Of a stretch of DNA of 58,560 nt, positions 7,735 to 15,760 are shown piece by piece. Numbering within the stretch: the first letter of the stretch is position 1; every line of letters begins with the position of its first letter. The stretch comes from Ruminococcus sp. (lineage in GTDB: Bacteria > Bacillota > Clostridia > Oscillospirales > Ruminococcaceae). A program made the position numbers and the translations under genes. A model generated the notes under the pieces. The model was not told the origin of the DNA. It ran no database searches and worked only from the letters and a program-made list of their open reading frames with translations. The stretch lies in NCBI GenBank assembly GCA_017478965.1, contig JAFVCV010000051.1:1-58560 (forward strand), read 5' to 3'.

Positions 7735-8229
7735 ATGACTGAAAAAACCGTTGTTCCTTTTCAGGGTACTCCTGAACAGGAGGCTCAGCTGAAGGAAGTC
7801 ATTGCCAAGCACCATGACCAGCCGGGTGGACTGATGCCTACTCTGCAGGAGGCGCAGGGAATTTACGGCTATCTCCCTATCGAGGTACAGAGAATGATCG
7901 CTGACGGACTGGGTATGTCGCTGTCTGAGGTATACGGCGTGGCTACTTTCTATTCGCAGTTCTCCCTGACCCCCAAGGGCAAGCATAAGATCAGCGTCTG
8001 TCTTGGTACGGCTTGCTATGTCAAGGGTTCTGACAAGATACTCGAGGCAGTTGAGGCAAAGCTTGGCATCAAGAGCGGCGAATGTACTGCCGACGGCAAG
8101 TTCTCTATCGACTCATGCCGCTGCGTAGGCGCCTGCGGTCTGGCACCTGTAATGCTGGTAGACGAAGACGTTTACGGTAAGCTTACCCCTGAACAGGTAG
8201 GCAAGATACTTGACAAGTATGATGACTGA
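7735..8229 (+). CDS. hydC: NuoE-type [2Fe-2S] subunit of NADH-linked [FeFe] hydrogenase
   Basis: A 164-residue subunit resembling NuoE and HydC of electron-bifurcating hydrogenases. The thioredoxin-like domain binds one [2Fe-2S] cluster through C89, C94, C130 and C134 (CLGTAC ... CRCVGAC). It passes electrons between the flavin subunit and the hydrogenase. ATG 7735 follows AAGGAGG. It is the first gene of hydC-hydB-hydA, the order known from Thermotoga HydABC and from Ruminococcus albus. The complex couples NADH and reduced ferredoxin oxidation to H2 formation in the cytoplasm, letting a fermenter dispose of NADH. Confidence 0.93.
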   Translation: MTEKTVVPFQGTPEQEAQLKEVIAKHHDQPGGLMPTLQEAQGIYGYLPIEVQRMIADGLGMSLSEVYGVATFYSQFSLTPKGKHKISVCLGTACYVKGSDKILEAVEAKLGIKSGECTADGKFSIDSCRCVGACGLAPVMLVDEDVYGKLTPEQVGKILDKYDD

Positions 8230-8245
8230 TAGGAGGTAAGGCAGT

Positions 8246-10138
8246 ATGACCATCGAACAACTTAATGAAATAAAAGCTAAGCGGGCCGATATCGTCAAAG
8301 TCAGAACGATAATCCGTGAAGAAGGCGAGAAGCTGGCCAAGGAAACTGCATACCGCAAGCAGATACTTGTCTGCGGCGGTACAGGCTGTACTTCATCGGG
8401 CAGCATGAAGATACTGGAGGCTCTTAATGAAGAGCTGAAGGCTACCGGGATACAGGACGAGATACTGGTGGTAAGGACCGGCTGTTTCGGACTTTGCTCC
8501 CTTGGCCCTATCGTTATAGTTTATCCTGAGGGCGCTTTCTACGCTCAGGCCACAGTTGAGGGCATAAAGAGGATCGTTGACGAGCACCTGGTAAAGGGTG
8601 AGATCTGCAAGGACCTGCTCTATAAGGAGACTGTTCATGAGGACGGCTCCATAATCTCCCTTTATGAGACTAATTTCTACAAGAAGCAGAAGAGGATAGC
8701 TCTGCGCAACTGCGGCGTTATCGACCCTGAGAACATTGAAGAATATATCGCTACTGAAGGATATCAGGCTCTGTACAAGGTGCTCGATTCCATGACACCT
8801 GACCAGGTGGCACAGGAGGTGCTTGACTCCGGCCTGAGAGGCAGAGGCGGCGCAGGATTCCCCACCGGCAGAAAGTGGATGTTCACCAAGGACGCTCCGG
8901 GAGATGTTAAGTATGTTGCTTGCAACGCCGATGAAGGCGACCCGGGCGCATTCATGGACAGATCTATACTTGAGGGCGACCCCCATGCCATAATCGAGGC
9001 TATGACCATCGCCGCTTACACTGTAGGCGCTAACCAGGGCTATGTTTATGTACGTGCAGAATATCCTGTGGCTGTCCACAGACTTTCTATAGCTTTGCAG
9101 CAGGCAAGAGACTACGGTCTGCTGGGCAAGAACATCTTCGGCAAGGGCTTTGATTTCGATATCGAGATAAGACTTGGCGCCGGCGCTTTCGTCTGCGGTG
9201 AGGAAACTGCACTGCTGACCTCCATCGAGGGCAACAGAGGCGAGCCCAGGCCCAGACCTCCTTTCCCTGCTGTCAAGGGTCTTTTTGGCAAGCCTACCCT
9301 GCTCAACAACGTTGAGACTTATTCAAATATAGCACAGATAATCAGAAACGGCGCCGCATGGTACGCATCTATGGGTACCGAGAAGTCCAAGGGCACCAAG
9401 GTGTTCGCACTGGGCGGCAAGATCACCAACGTTGGTCTGGTAGAGATACCTATGGGTACCACTCTGCGTGAGATCGTTGAGGAGATCGGCGGCGGCATAC
9501 CTAACGGCAAGAAGTTCAAGGCAGCCCAGACCGGCGGTCCTTCGGGCGGATGTATCCCTGCGCAGTACATAGATACGCCTATAGATTACGAGAGCCTGTC
9601 TGCTCTTGGATCTATGATGGGTTCCGGCGGACTTATCGTTATGGATGAGGACAACTGCATGGTGGACGTTTCCAAGTTCTACCTTAACTTCACCGTTGAC
9701 GAGAGCTGCGGTAAGTGTACCCCCTGCCGTATAGGCACCAGAAAGCTCTATCAGCTCCTGGAGAAGATAACAGACGGAAAGGGCGAGATGAAGGACCTGG
9801 ATACCATCGACGAGCTGGCTAACCACATGAAGAGCTCTTCGCTGTGCGCTCTGGGCCAGAGTGCTCCGAACCCTGTTCTTTCAACTCTCCAGTATTTCAA
9901 GGATGAGTATATCGCCCACATCGAGGGCAAGTGCTGTCCTTCCGGCGTGTGCAAGAACCTGCTGCAGTATAACATCATCGCCGACAAGTGCAAGGGCTGT
10001 ACTCTTTGCGCAAGGAACTGTCCTGCAAAGGCTATCACCGGTACAGTAAAGCAGCCCCACGTTATAGATCAGAGCAAGTGCATCAAGTGCGGCGTATGTA
10101 TCTCAAACTGTAAGTTCGGCGCTATCATAAAGAAGTAA
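8246..10138 (+). CDS. hydB: NuoF-type flavoprotein subunit of electron-bifurcating hydrogenase
   Basis: A 630-residue subunit that binds FMN and NAD(H), the likely bifurcation site. Domains in order: an N-terminal [2Fe-2S] thioredoxin-like domain (C43, C48, C80, C84), the NuoF core with the glycine-rich GRGGAGFPTGRKW and CNADEGDPGAF motifs, an SLBB-like part, the [4Fe-4S] motif CGKCTPCRIG plus a later Cys, and two C-terminal ferredoxin-type clusters (CKGCTLCARNC and CIKCGVCISNC). This extra C-terminal ferredoxin domain separates HydB/HndC from NuoF of complex I. It starts 16 bases after hydC with a TAGGAGG site. Confidence 0.95.
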   Translation: MTIEQLNEIKAKRADIVKVRTIIREEGEKLAKETAYRKQILVCGGTGCTSSGSMKILEALNEELKATGIQDEILVVRTGCFGLCSLGPIVIVYPEGAFYAQATVEGIKRIVDEHLVKGEICKDLLYKETVHEDGSIISLYETNFYKKQKRIALRNCGVIDPENIEEYIATEGYQALYKVLDSMTPDQVAQEVLDSGLRGRGGAGFPTGRKWMFTKDAPGDVKYVACNADEGDPGAFMDRSILEGDPHAIIEAMTIAAYTVGANQGYVYVRAEYPVAVHRLSIALQQARDYGLLGKNIFGKGFDFDIEIRLGAGAFVCGEETALLTSIEGNRGEPRPRPPFPAVKGLFGKPTLLNNVETYSNIAQIIRNGAAWYASMGTEKSKGTKVFALGGKITNVGLVEIPMGTTLREIVEEIGGGIPNGKKFKAAQTGGPSGGCIPAQYIDTPIDYESLSALGSMMGSGGLIVMDEDNCMVDVSKFYLNFTVDESCGKCTPCRIGTRKLYQLLEKITDGKGEMKDLDTIDELANHMKSSSLCALGQSAPNPVLSTLQYFKDEYIAHIEGKCCPSGVCKNLLQYNIIADKCKGCTLCARNCPAKAITGTVKQPHVIDQSKCIKCGVCISNCKFGAIIKK

Positions 10139-10161
10139 GGGCAGAGGGAGGTATAATATTT

Positions 10162-11904
10162 ATGGAAAATCAGATGGTTAATCTTAAAATAAACGGTATC
10201 CCCGTGCAGGTCCCTGCAGGTTCTACCGTTCTTGAGGCTGCCAAGGCTGCCAATGTGGATATCCCCACACTCTGCTATCTTAAAGATACCAACTGCATAG
10301 GCGCTTGCCGTATATGCGTAGTTGAGGTCATCGGCGGAAGAGGTCTTGTTGCTGCCTGCACACACCCTGTAAGCGAGGGCATGGAGGTGCTGACCAACAC
10401 ACCTAAGGTAAGAAAGTCCAGAAAGACCACTGTGGAGCTGCTGCTTTCCAACCACAACAAGAAGTGTCTCTCCTGCAACCGTGCAAATAACTGCGAACTC
10501 CAGAAGCTTTCAGTAGCCTACGGCGCTGACGAGGATAAATTCCAGCCTGAGGTGATGGACAAGCCTATCGACGATTCTTCACCCTATATCGTAAGAGACA
10601 ATAACAAGTGCATCAACTGTGCAAGATGTATAGGCGCTTGTAAGAATCTCCAGGGCATCAGCGTTATCGGCAATATCAGAAGAGGCTTCAACGTTCACGT
10701 TGGCTGCGCTTTTGAGGCTGATCTGGCAGATTCTCCCTGCGTTGGCTGCGGTCAGTGTATAGTAGCCTGTCCTGTGGGCGCTCTTACTGAGAAGAGCAAC
10801 GAGCAGGAGGTATGGGACGCTATAGCCGATCCCAAGAAGCAGGTGGTATTCTTCACTGCTCCTTCTATCAGGGCTACTCTGGGCGAAGAATTCGGTCTGC
10901 CTATTGGCACGAATGTTGAAAAGCAGATGGTCGAGGCTATCAGAAGACTGGGCGCTGATAAGGTGTTCAATATGGACGTTACCGCCGACCTGACAATAAT
11001 GGAAGAGGCTAACGAGCTTATCGAGAGGATACAGGATGGCGGCACTCTGCCTATGTTCACTTCATGCTGCCCTGGCTGGGTAAAGTTCTGTGAGCATTAT
11101 TATCCTGACTTCCTGCCGCATCTTTCCAGCTGCAAGTCACCTCAGCAGATGTTCGGCGCTGTTCTCAAGAGCTACTACTGCCAGAAGAACGGTATTGATC
11201 CCAAGGATCTGTTCGTTGTCAGCGTTATCCCCTGCACCGCCAAGAAGTTCGAGGTAACAAGGGAAGAGCAGAGAAACGGCGATTATGACGACGTTGATGT
11301 TGCACTGACCACAAGAGAGCTGGGCAGGATGATAAGGAGAGCCGGCCTTGCCTTCACTGACCTGAAGGGTGAAGAGTTCGACGATCCCTTCGAGACTGCC
11401 ACCGGCGCAGGCGCTATATTCGGCGCTACCGGCGGCGTTATGGAGGCTGCCCTGAGAACTGCCGCTGTCAAGCTTGACGGCGAGTGCAAGGCACTGGAGT
11501 TCAAGGAGGTAAGAGGTACCAAGGGCATCAAGGAGGCCGAGTACACGGTGGGCGGCGTCAATGTCAAGGTGGCCGTTGCTTCCGGTCTTGCCAATGCAAG
11601 AGAGCTTATCGAGGCTATCAAGAAGGGCGAGAAGGATTACCAGTTCGTGGAGATCATGGCTTGTCCCGGCGGCTGCATCAACGGCGGCGGTCAGCCTGTT
11701 CAGAGCGACAGCGTAAGGAATTTCGTAGACCTGAAGGCTATCAGAGCAAAGGCTCTTTACGATGCAGACGAGAACCTCCAGTACAGGAGATCTCACGAGA
11801 GCCCTGTTATGGACCTGCTGTATAAGGACTTCTTCGAGGCTCCCGGCGCTCATAAGGCTCACCAGTATCTGCACACTACCTACGTTCAGAGAGGTAAGTA
11901 CTGA
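10162..11904 (+). CDS. hydA: [FeFe] hydrogenase catalytic subunit
   Basis: A 580-residue catalytic subunit that makes or oxidises H2. In order: N-terminal [2Fe-2S] domain (CYLKDTNCIGACRIC), His-ligated cluster (H-x3-C-x2-C-x5-C), two [4Fe-4S] clusters (CINCARCIGAC, CVGCGQCIVAC), then the H-cluster domain with L1 TSCCPGW, L2 IPCTAKKFE and L3 MACPGGCINGGGQP, and a C-terminal small-subunit-like tail. All H-cluster cysteines are present, so it should be active. Maturases HydEFG are not in the window. It ends the operon and is followed by a strong terminator. The symbol hndD is used for the same family. Confidence 0.96.
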   Translation: MENQMVNLKINGIPVQVPAGSTVLEAAKAANVDIPTLCYLKDTNCIGACRICVVEVIGGRGLVAACTHPVSEGMEVLTNTPKVRKSRKTTVELLLSNHNKKCLSCNRANNCELQKLSVAYGADEDKFQPEVMDKPIDDSSPYIVRDNNKCINCARCIGACKNLQGISVIGNIRRGFNVHVGCAFEADLADSPCVGCGQCIVACPVGALTEKSNEQEVWDAIADPKKQVVFFTAPSIRATLGEEFGLPIGTNVEKQMVEAIRRLGADKVFNMDVTADLTIMEEANELIERIQDGGTLPMFTSCCPGWVKFCEHYYPDFLPHLSSCKSPQQMFGAVLKSYYCQKNGIDPKDLFVVSVIPCTAKKFEVTREEQRNGDYDDVDVALTTRELGRMIRRAGLAFTDLKGEEFDDPFETATGAGAIFGATGGVMEAALRTAAVKLDGECKALEFKEVRGTKGIKEAEYTVGGVNVKVAVASGLANARELIEAIKKGEKDYQFVEIMACPGGCINGGGQPVQSDSVRNFVDLKAIRAKALYDADENLQYRRSHESPVMDLLYKDFFEAPGAHKAHQYLHTTYVQRGKY

Positions 11905-11930
11905 TATCTGAAATAAACTGATATTTTAAA

Positions 11931-11958
11931 GACCCGGACGTCGTGCCGGGTCTTTTTT
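11931..11958 (+). terminator. Terminator of hydCBA
   Basis: GACCCGG / CCGGGTC stem (11931-11937 with 11946-11952), then six or more Ts. Confidence 0.88.
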
Positions 11959-11973
11959 GTTTCTGCCTTGTAC

Positions 11974-12002
11974 TTGCAAATCATGGCCGGCTGTGGTATA
12001 AT
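11974..12002 (+). promoter_or_regulatory. Promoter of the DUF4241/DUF2185 gene
   Basis: -35 TTGCAA (11974-11979), 17-base spacer, -10 TATAAT (11997-12002) with TGTGG before it. It matches 23 of 29 positions of the DUF3737 promoter at 21136. Confidence 0.85.
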
Positions 12003-12041
12003 CTTTTAAGGTAAGAACATAATTGCAGAGGAGGATGGAAA

Positions 12042-13076
12042 ATGACAAGAGAAGAGCTATGGAGAAGAAACCGTGAATATATCAGCAGACCTGTGCTGGA
12101 CCCGCTGAAGATCGAGGCTCAGTTCGTTGACAGCGGCCTCAGGAGGACAGTGACGGCGGGGAACATTGACATTACCAGCGGGAGAGTCACCGTGGGGGAC
12201 CCCCTGGCCTATATGGGCACCGGAAAGCTCTGCCCAACGGCGGAGGTGGAGATACCGGAAGGGAGCTACCCGGTCCAGCTGGCTGTATCTCTCACGGACG
12301 TGGAGGGACCGAGGATATGTACCGCAAGGCTGAAAATAAGCCGAAAAAGGCCTGTGAGCTACCGGCTGGCTGAGGCGGTCAAGGGCACCGAGCCGTTCAG
12401 GACCAGCGATGGGAATTACTGCATGATACCTGTGGATGCGGGCATGATGGCTTTTGCAGATGCAAAGACCGCTGAGGCTTACGGTGAGTTTCTTGAAGGC
12501 TGGCATCGGGAGAACCCGGAGGGGAACCACTATGACGATTATTTTGCCCCCATGTTCAGGGAGAGCGCCGAGAAACAGCCAGAGGTCCAGCGGGCGGGAG
12601 GAGACTTTATATCTTTCACCGTACCCGGAACTGGGCACAGCCTTGTCATGAACGCTGCGGGCTTTGGCGACGGACTTTATTCCCTCTTTGTCGGTATCGA
12701 CGAGGAGGGGCAGGTCTGTGAGCTGACGGTCCCCCTCATCGACCCTGAGGACCTTGAAAAGGCCAACGACGACTACAACGCACTCTACCCCGGATACGCC
12801 CTTTGTATAGCCACCAGGCACGTCGCTGACGGCGGTGCCATAGCCTATATGTGCCGCAACGAGCCTATGGAGGAATTTCCCGACAGCGGCTGGCGTTTTT
12901 ACGGTTATGAGGAGGACGATGAGTACTGGGACAACAGCGAGAACTACACCTACCTGGATATCCACACCGTTGCTGAGATGGTGCCGGAGGTGGTGCCTTT
13001 CCTGCAAAGTCCCGTCGGCTCGCAGTTCTTCGGTGATGAGAGCGGCAACTTCGTCCCTATAGACGAAGAGGACTAG
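12042..13076 (+). CDS. DUF4241-DUF2185 (Imm33-like) fusion protein
   Basis: A 344-residue cytoplasmic protein. The first two thirds look like DUF4241 (key stretch IPVDAGMMAFAD followed by FISFTVPGTG). The last 90 residues look like DUF2185, listed in Pfam as immunity family Imm33: GAIAYMCRNEP, DSGWRFYGYEED and SPVGSQF are seen. Such domains occur in polymorphic-toxin immunity proteins (family knowledge), but no toxin gene lies beside it. It has its own promoter and shares a bidirectional terminator with the convergent SH3 gene. ATG 12042 follows GGAGGA. Function is unproven. Confidence 0.75.
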   Translation: MTREELWRRNREYISRPVLDPLKIEAQFVDSGLRRTVTAGNIDITSGRVTVGDPLAYMGTGKLCPTAEVEIPEGSYPVQLAVSLTDVEGPRICTARLKISRKRPVSYRLAEAVKGTEPFRTSDGNYCMIPVDAGMMAFADAKTAEAYGEFLEGWHRENPEGNHYDDYFAPMFRESAEKQPEVQRAGGDFISFTVPGTGHSLVMNAAGFGDGLYSLFVGIDEEGQVCELTVPLIDPEDLEKANDDYNALYPGYALCIATRHVADGGAIAYMCRNEPMEEFPDSGWRFYGYEEDDEYWDNSENYTYLDIHTVAEMVPEVVPFLQSPVGSQFFGDESGNFVPIDEED

Positions 13077-13091
13077 GATACGGACCAAAAT

Positions 13092-13119
13092 AAAAAGACC
13101 GCAGTCTGCGGTCTTTTTT
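13092..13119. terminator. Bidirectional terminator between convergent genes
   Basis: AAAAAGACCGCA / TGCGGTCTTTTTT with a three-base loop; it serves both the DUF4241 gene and the SH3 gene. Confidence 0.9.
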
Positions 13120-13144
13120 GTTCGTTATTTCTTTGTCAGCCTGC

Positions 13145-13720
13145 TCACTCGGCGGGCTTTGTGAAGTAGGTGTTCCAGGCGTAGCCTTCTGTACCGTTGT
13201 ATTCAACGTAGTACCACCCGTTCTCGTTGCGGTAATATTTGACCTCTGCCCCGTAGGGTATGGTCAGCAAATTCTCAGAACTGGAGGTGGGCTGAGGGTG
13301 GAGATACACCGCACCGGTGCAGGTGATGGTCTGGGAGGTACCCTCCTCCTCTTCATCATCATCGTCCTCATCTTCATCTTTCTTGGTCTTAGCCTTGGTG
13401 CTCTTCTTGGTGGTCTCCCTCTCCGTGACCGTCTTGGTATCAGGATACTCATAGGAGGTGGAGGTCACAGAGCCGGTCTTCTTGGGAGAGTTCAGCTCAG
13501 TGTTGAACAGGTTCTTCGCAAAGACCATTATGACCACGGTAACGAGCAGAAACGTCAGCATTACTGCAATGATGCCCTTCACAGTAGCGCTGATGGCGGC
13601 GGCATTGTCCTTCTGGGGGGGCTGCTGATAGTTCTCAGGCGGCCTGCGCCTGCGCTGCTGATCACGATTTCTGTTGCGGTTGCCGTTATTATAATTATTA
13701 TACTGATTATTGTCAGGCAT
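13145..13720 (-). CDS. Membrane-anchored protein with C-terminal SH3 domain
   Basis: A 191-residue protein. Residues 1-40 are Asn/Arg/Gln-rich and positively charged, followed by one membrane segment (about 48-68, IIAVMLTFLLVTVVIMVF). Next is an extended Ser/Thr/Lys linker with a very acidic run (about 113-126), then a bacterial SH3 domain (about 135-188, with VYLHPQPTS, LLTIPYGAEV and GWYYVEYNG). The charge bias suggests the N-terminus is inside and the SH3 domain outside, where it would bind cell wall or peptide ligands. AAAGGAAG precedes the ATG. Specific role unknown. Confidence 0.8.
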   Translation of the reverse strand: MPDNNQYNNYNNGNRNRNRDQQRRRRPPENYQQPPQKDNAAAISATVKGIIAVMLTFLLVTVVIMVFAKNLFNTELNSPKKTGSVTSTSYEYPDTKTVTERETTKKSTKAKTKKDEDEDDDDEEEEGTSQTITCTGAVYLHPQPTSSSENLLTIPYGAEVKYYRNENGWYYVEYNGTEGYAWNTYFTKPAE

Positions 13721-13762
13721 CTAATTGTTCTTCCTTTCCGGGATATATATATTTACTTAACT

Positions 13763-13791
13763 ATTATACAATTTTCAGCATGATTTGTCAA
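13763..13791 (-). promoter_or_regulatory. Promoter of the SH3 membrane-protein gene
   Basis: Minus strand: perfect TTGACA (13786-13791), 17-base spacer, perfect TATAAT (13763-13768). Confidence 0.88.
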
Positions 13792-13965
13792 TTAAAAATT
13801 GGTTACATTCTCTTCTTTCGTCATTTCTCACAAATATTACAGAGCTGCGGCCGGACCTACTGTGATATAAAGGCGGTGGCGGAGTCAATGATAACTTTAT
13901 TGAGCTTGCGTATTAACCAGCTTTTGTAGGAAAGGTAAAAAATCGGGAACTTTTTGTTAAGTGGC

Positions 13966-13994
13966 TTTTAATCAGGATTATTATGTGCTATAAT
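13966..13994 (+). promoter_or_regulatory. Possible promoter of the PPi-phosphofructokinase gene
   Basis: Good -10 TATAAT (13989-13994) with a weak -35 TTTTAA (13966-13971) and 17-base spacing. The rest of the 375-base gap (13721-14095) shows nothing else besides the divergent SH3 promoter. Confidence 0.5.
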
Positions 13995-14095
13995 ATAATA
14001 AAATATGATGATATGAAAAATGCGAAAAAAAGGGAAATTTATAGCTTCCGGGAAGGCAGTCCCCGGAACGTTAAAAAATTATCAGGAGGAACAGT

Positions 14096-15298
14096 ATGAA
14101 CATTGCAGTAGCACAGTCGGGGGGGCCGACCTGCGCCATAAACGCATCTCTGGTGGGTGTGTTCAAGGAGGCGCTGAAGGCCCCTGATATCGACGCAGTT
14201 TTCGGTTCTATAAACGGGATCGAGGGCATCATCAAGGACGAACTCATAGATCTGAGGCCCGTCATCAGGACCAATGAGGACATGGAACTTTTAAGGCAGA
14301 CGCCTTCCACGGTTCTGGGTTCCTGCCGCTATAAGCTCCCGCCGGCAGAGGAAGGCGGCGAGATCTACGAGAAGATCGCAGCCTGCTTTGAAAAACACCG
14401 CATCGAGGCTTTTTTCTACATAGGCGGCAACGACTCTATGGATACGGTGGACAAGCTTTCTGCGTATCTTCTTAGCATAGGCTCCGGGGTAAGGGTCGTG
14501 GGCATACCGAAGACCATCGACAACGACCTGCCCATAACGGACCATACGCCGGGTTTCGGTTCGGCGGCGAAATACGTTGCGGCCACTGTTCAGGAGATCA
14601 TCAGGGACAGCTCTGTCTACTCGATCGAGAGCGTGACCATCATCGAGATAATGGGCCGCCACGCAGGCTGGCTGACGGCCTCTACCTGTGTGCTGAGGGC
14701 CAACGACGAGGTCGCTCCGCACCTTATCTACCTGCCGGAATGCGAGTTCAGCGCTGAGAAGTTCTTAGAAGACGTCCGCAGTATGCAGGCCAAATACAAG
14801 GCTGTGGTAGTGGCGGTCTCCGAGGGAGTAAGGCTGCCGGAGGACAGCCGCAAGTCCGTAGCGGTGGACGGGTTCGGCCATGAGTACCTTTCGGGCATCG
14901 GAAAGACCTTAGAGCAGCTTGTCAGGAACAATATCGGCTGCAAGGTCAGGAGCGTGGAGCTGAACGTCATGCAGCGGTGTTCTTCACATATCTGCTCAAA
15001 GACCGACATCGACGAGGCGGAGCTCATCGGGGCAGAGGGGGTAAAACACGCACTTTCCGGCGAGACCGGTGTGATGATGTGTTTCAGGCGGCTCAGTGAC
15101 GTGCCGTATGTTATGGACATCGTCGGGGTCGGCGCCGGACAGGTGGCCAACAAGGAAAAGTTCTTCCCTCTGGAGTGGATAAACGATTCGCATAACGATG
15201 TGCGGCCCGAGGCGGTAAGGTATTTCCTGCCGCTTATACAGGGCGAGGTAAAGATCAGCATGAGAAACGGTATGCCTCTTCATTACAAGCTCAAATGA
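14096..15298 (+). CDS. Pyrophosphate-dependent 6-phosphofructokinase
   Basis: A 400-residue phosphofructokinase-family enzyme that phosphorylates fructose-6-phosphate in glycolysis. The phosphate-donor site reads GGNDS (110-114), with Asp where ATP enzymes have Gly, and PKTIDND (K139) where ATP enzymes have PGTIDND. Both changes are the known marks of pyrophosphate specificity, so PPi is the predicted donor and the step would be reversible. IMGRHAGW binds the sugar phosphate. ATG 14096 follows CAGGAGG. It is a single-gene unit ended by a strong terminator. Confidence 0.9.
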   Translation: MNIAVAQSGGPTCAINASLVGVFKEALKAPDIDAVFGSINGIEGIIKDELIDLRPVIRTNEDMELLRQTPSTVLGSCRYKLPPAEEGGEIYEKIAACFEKHRIEAFFYIGGNDSMDTVDKLSAYLLSIGSGVRVVGIPKTIDNDLPITDHTPGFGSAAKYVAATVQEIIRDSSVYSIESVTIIEIMGRHAGWLTASTCVLRANDEVAPHLIYLPECEFSAEKFLEDVRSMQAKYKAVVVAVSEGVRLPEDSRKSVAVDGFGHEYLSGIGKTLEQLVRNNIGCKVRSVELNVMQRCSSHICSKTDIDEAELIGAEGVKHALSGETGVMMCFRRLSDVPYVMDIVGVGAGQVANKEKFFPLEWINDSHNDVRPEAVRYFLPLIQGEVKISMRNGMPLHYKLK

Positions 15299-15316
15299 GC
15301 TGAGATCAGATAAGCA

Positions 15317-15343
15317 GAAGCCCCCTTTTACGGGGGCTTTTTT
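15317..15343 (+). terminator. Terminator of the PFK gene
   Basis: AGCCCCC / GGGGGCT stem, then TTTTT. Confidence 0.88.
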
Positions 15344-15654
15344 CATAACTTTTGCTCTTTCAGCCGGAAGGCCAAAAGTGCGAAATTTTCGGGCCGAAAA
15401 GAAAATGTCTATCAGAAATGTAAACAATCATGATATAATATTAATCATAATTCACAATTAATATACACTGATTACAGTAATATTAAACAAAACAAAATTA
15501 ATAAGTATACAACATTTAACCGCAGGTTGCTTATCAAAAATTGCGGTATACTTAACAATTATTGCTGATATCGGGGTTTCATTTTTTTACATAATCAAAA
15601 TTTGCTATAAATCAGAGAAATTTTTTCAATTATTGCTTAGTTTTATTAGGGGTA
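15344..15654 (+). other. AT-rich intergenic region before the binding-protein gene
   Basis: About 310 bases with no gene. It contains an imperfect hairpin ACTTTTG / CAAAAGT (15348-15379) and a larger inverted repeat at 15502-15554, where TAAGTATAC plus ACCGCA pair with TGCGGTATACTTA around an eight-base bulge. It is possibly an operator or RNA element for the transporter operon. Confidence 0.4.
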
Positions 15655-15683
15655 TTCACAAATCAAAGATTAAATGATATAAT
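15655..15683 (+). promoter_or_regulatory. Promoter of the sugar ABC importer operon
   Basis: -35 TTCACA (15655-15660), 17-base spacer, -10 TATAAT (15678-15683). Confidence 0.7.
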
Positions 15684-15760
15684 AATTACATCAAAGGTAA
15701 AGCAATTTTTAGTGAAAAATACTGAAAGGCAAAAACAATTATTTTATGGAGGTTGTACTT

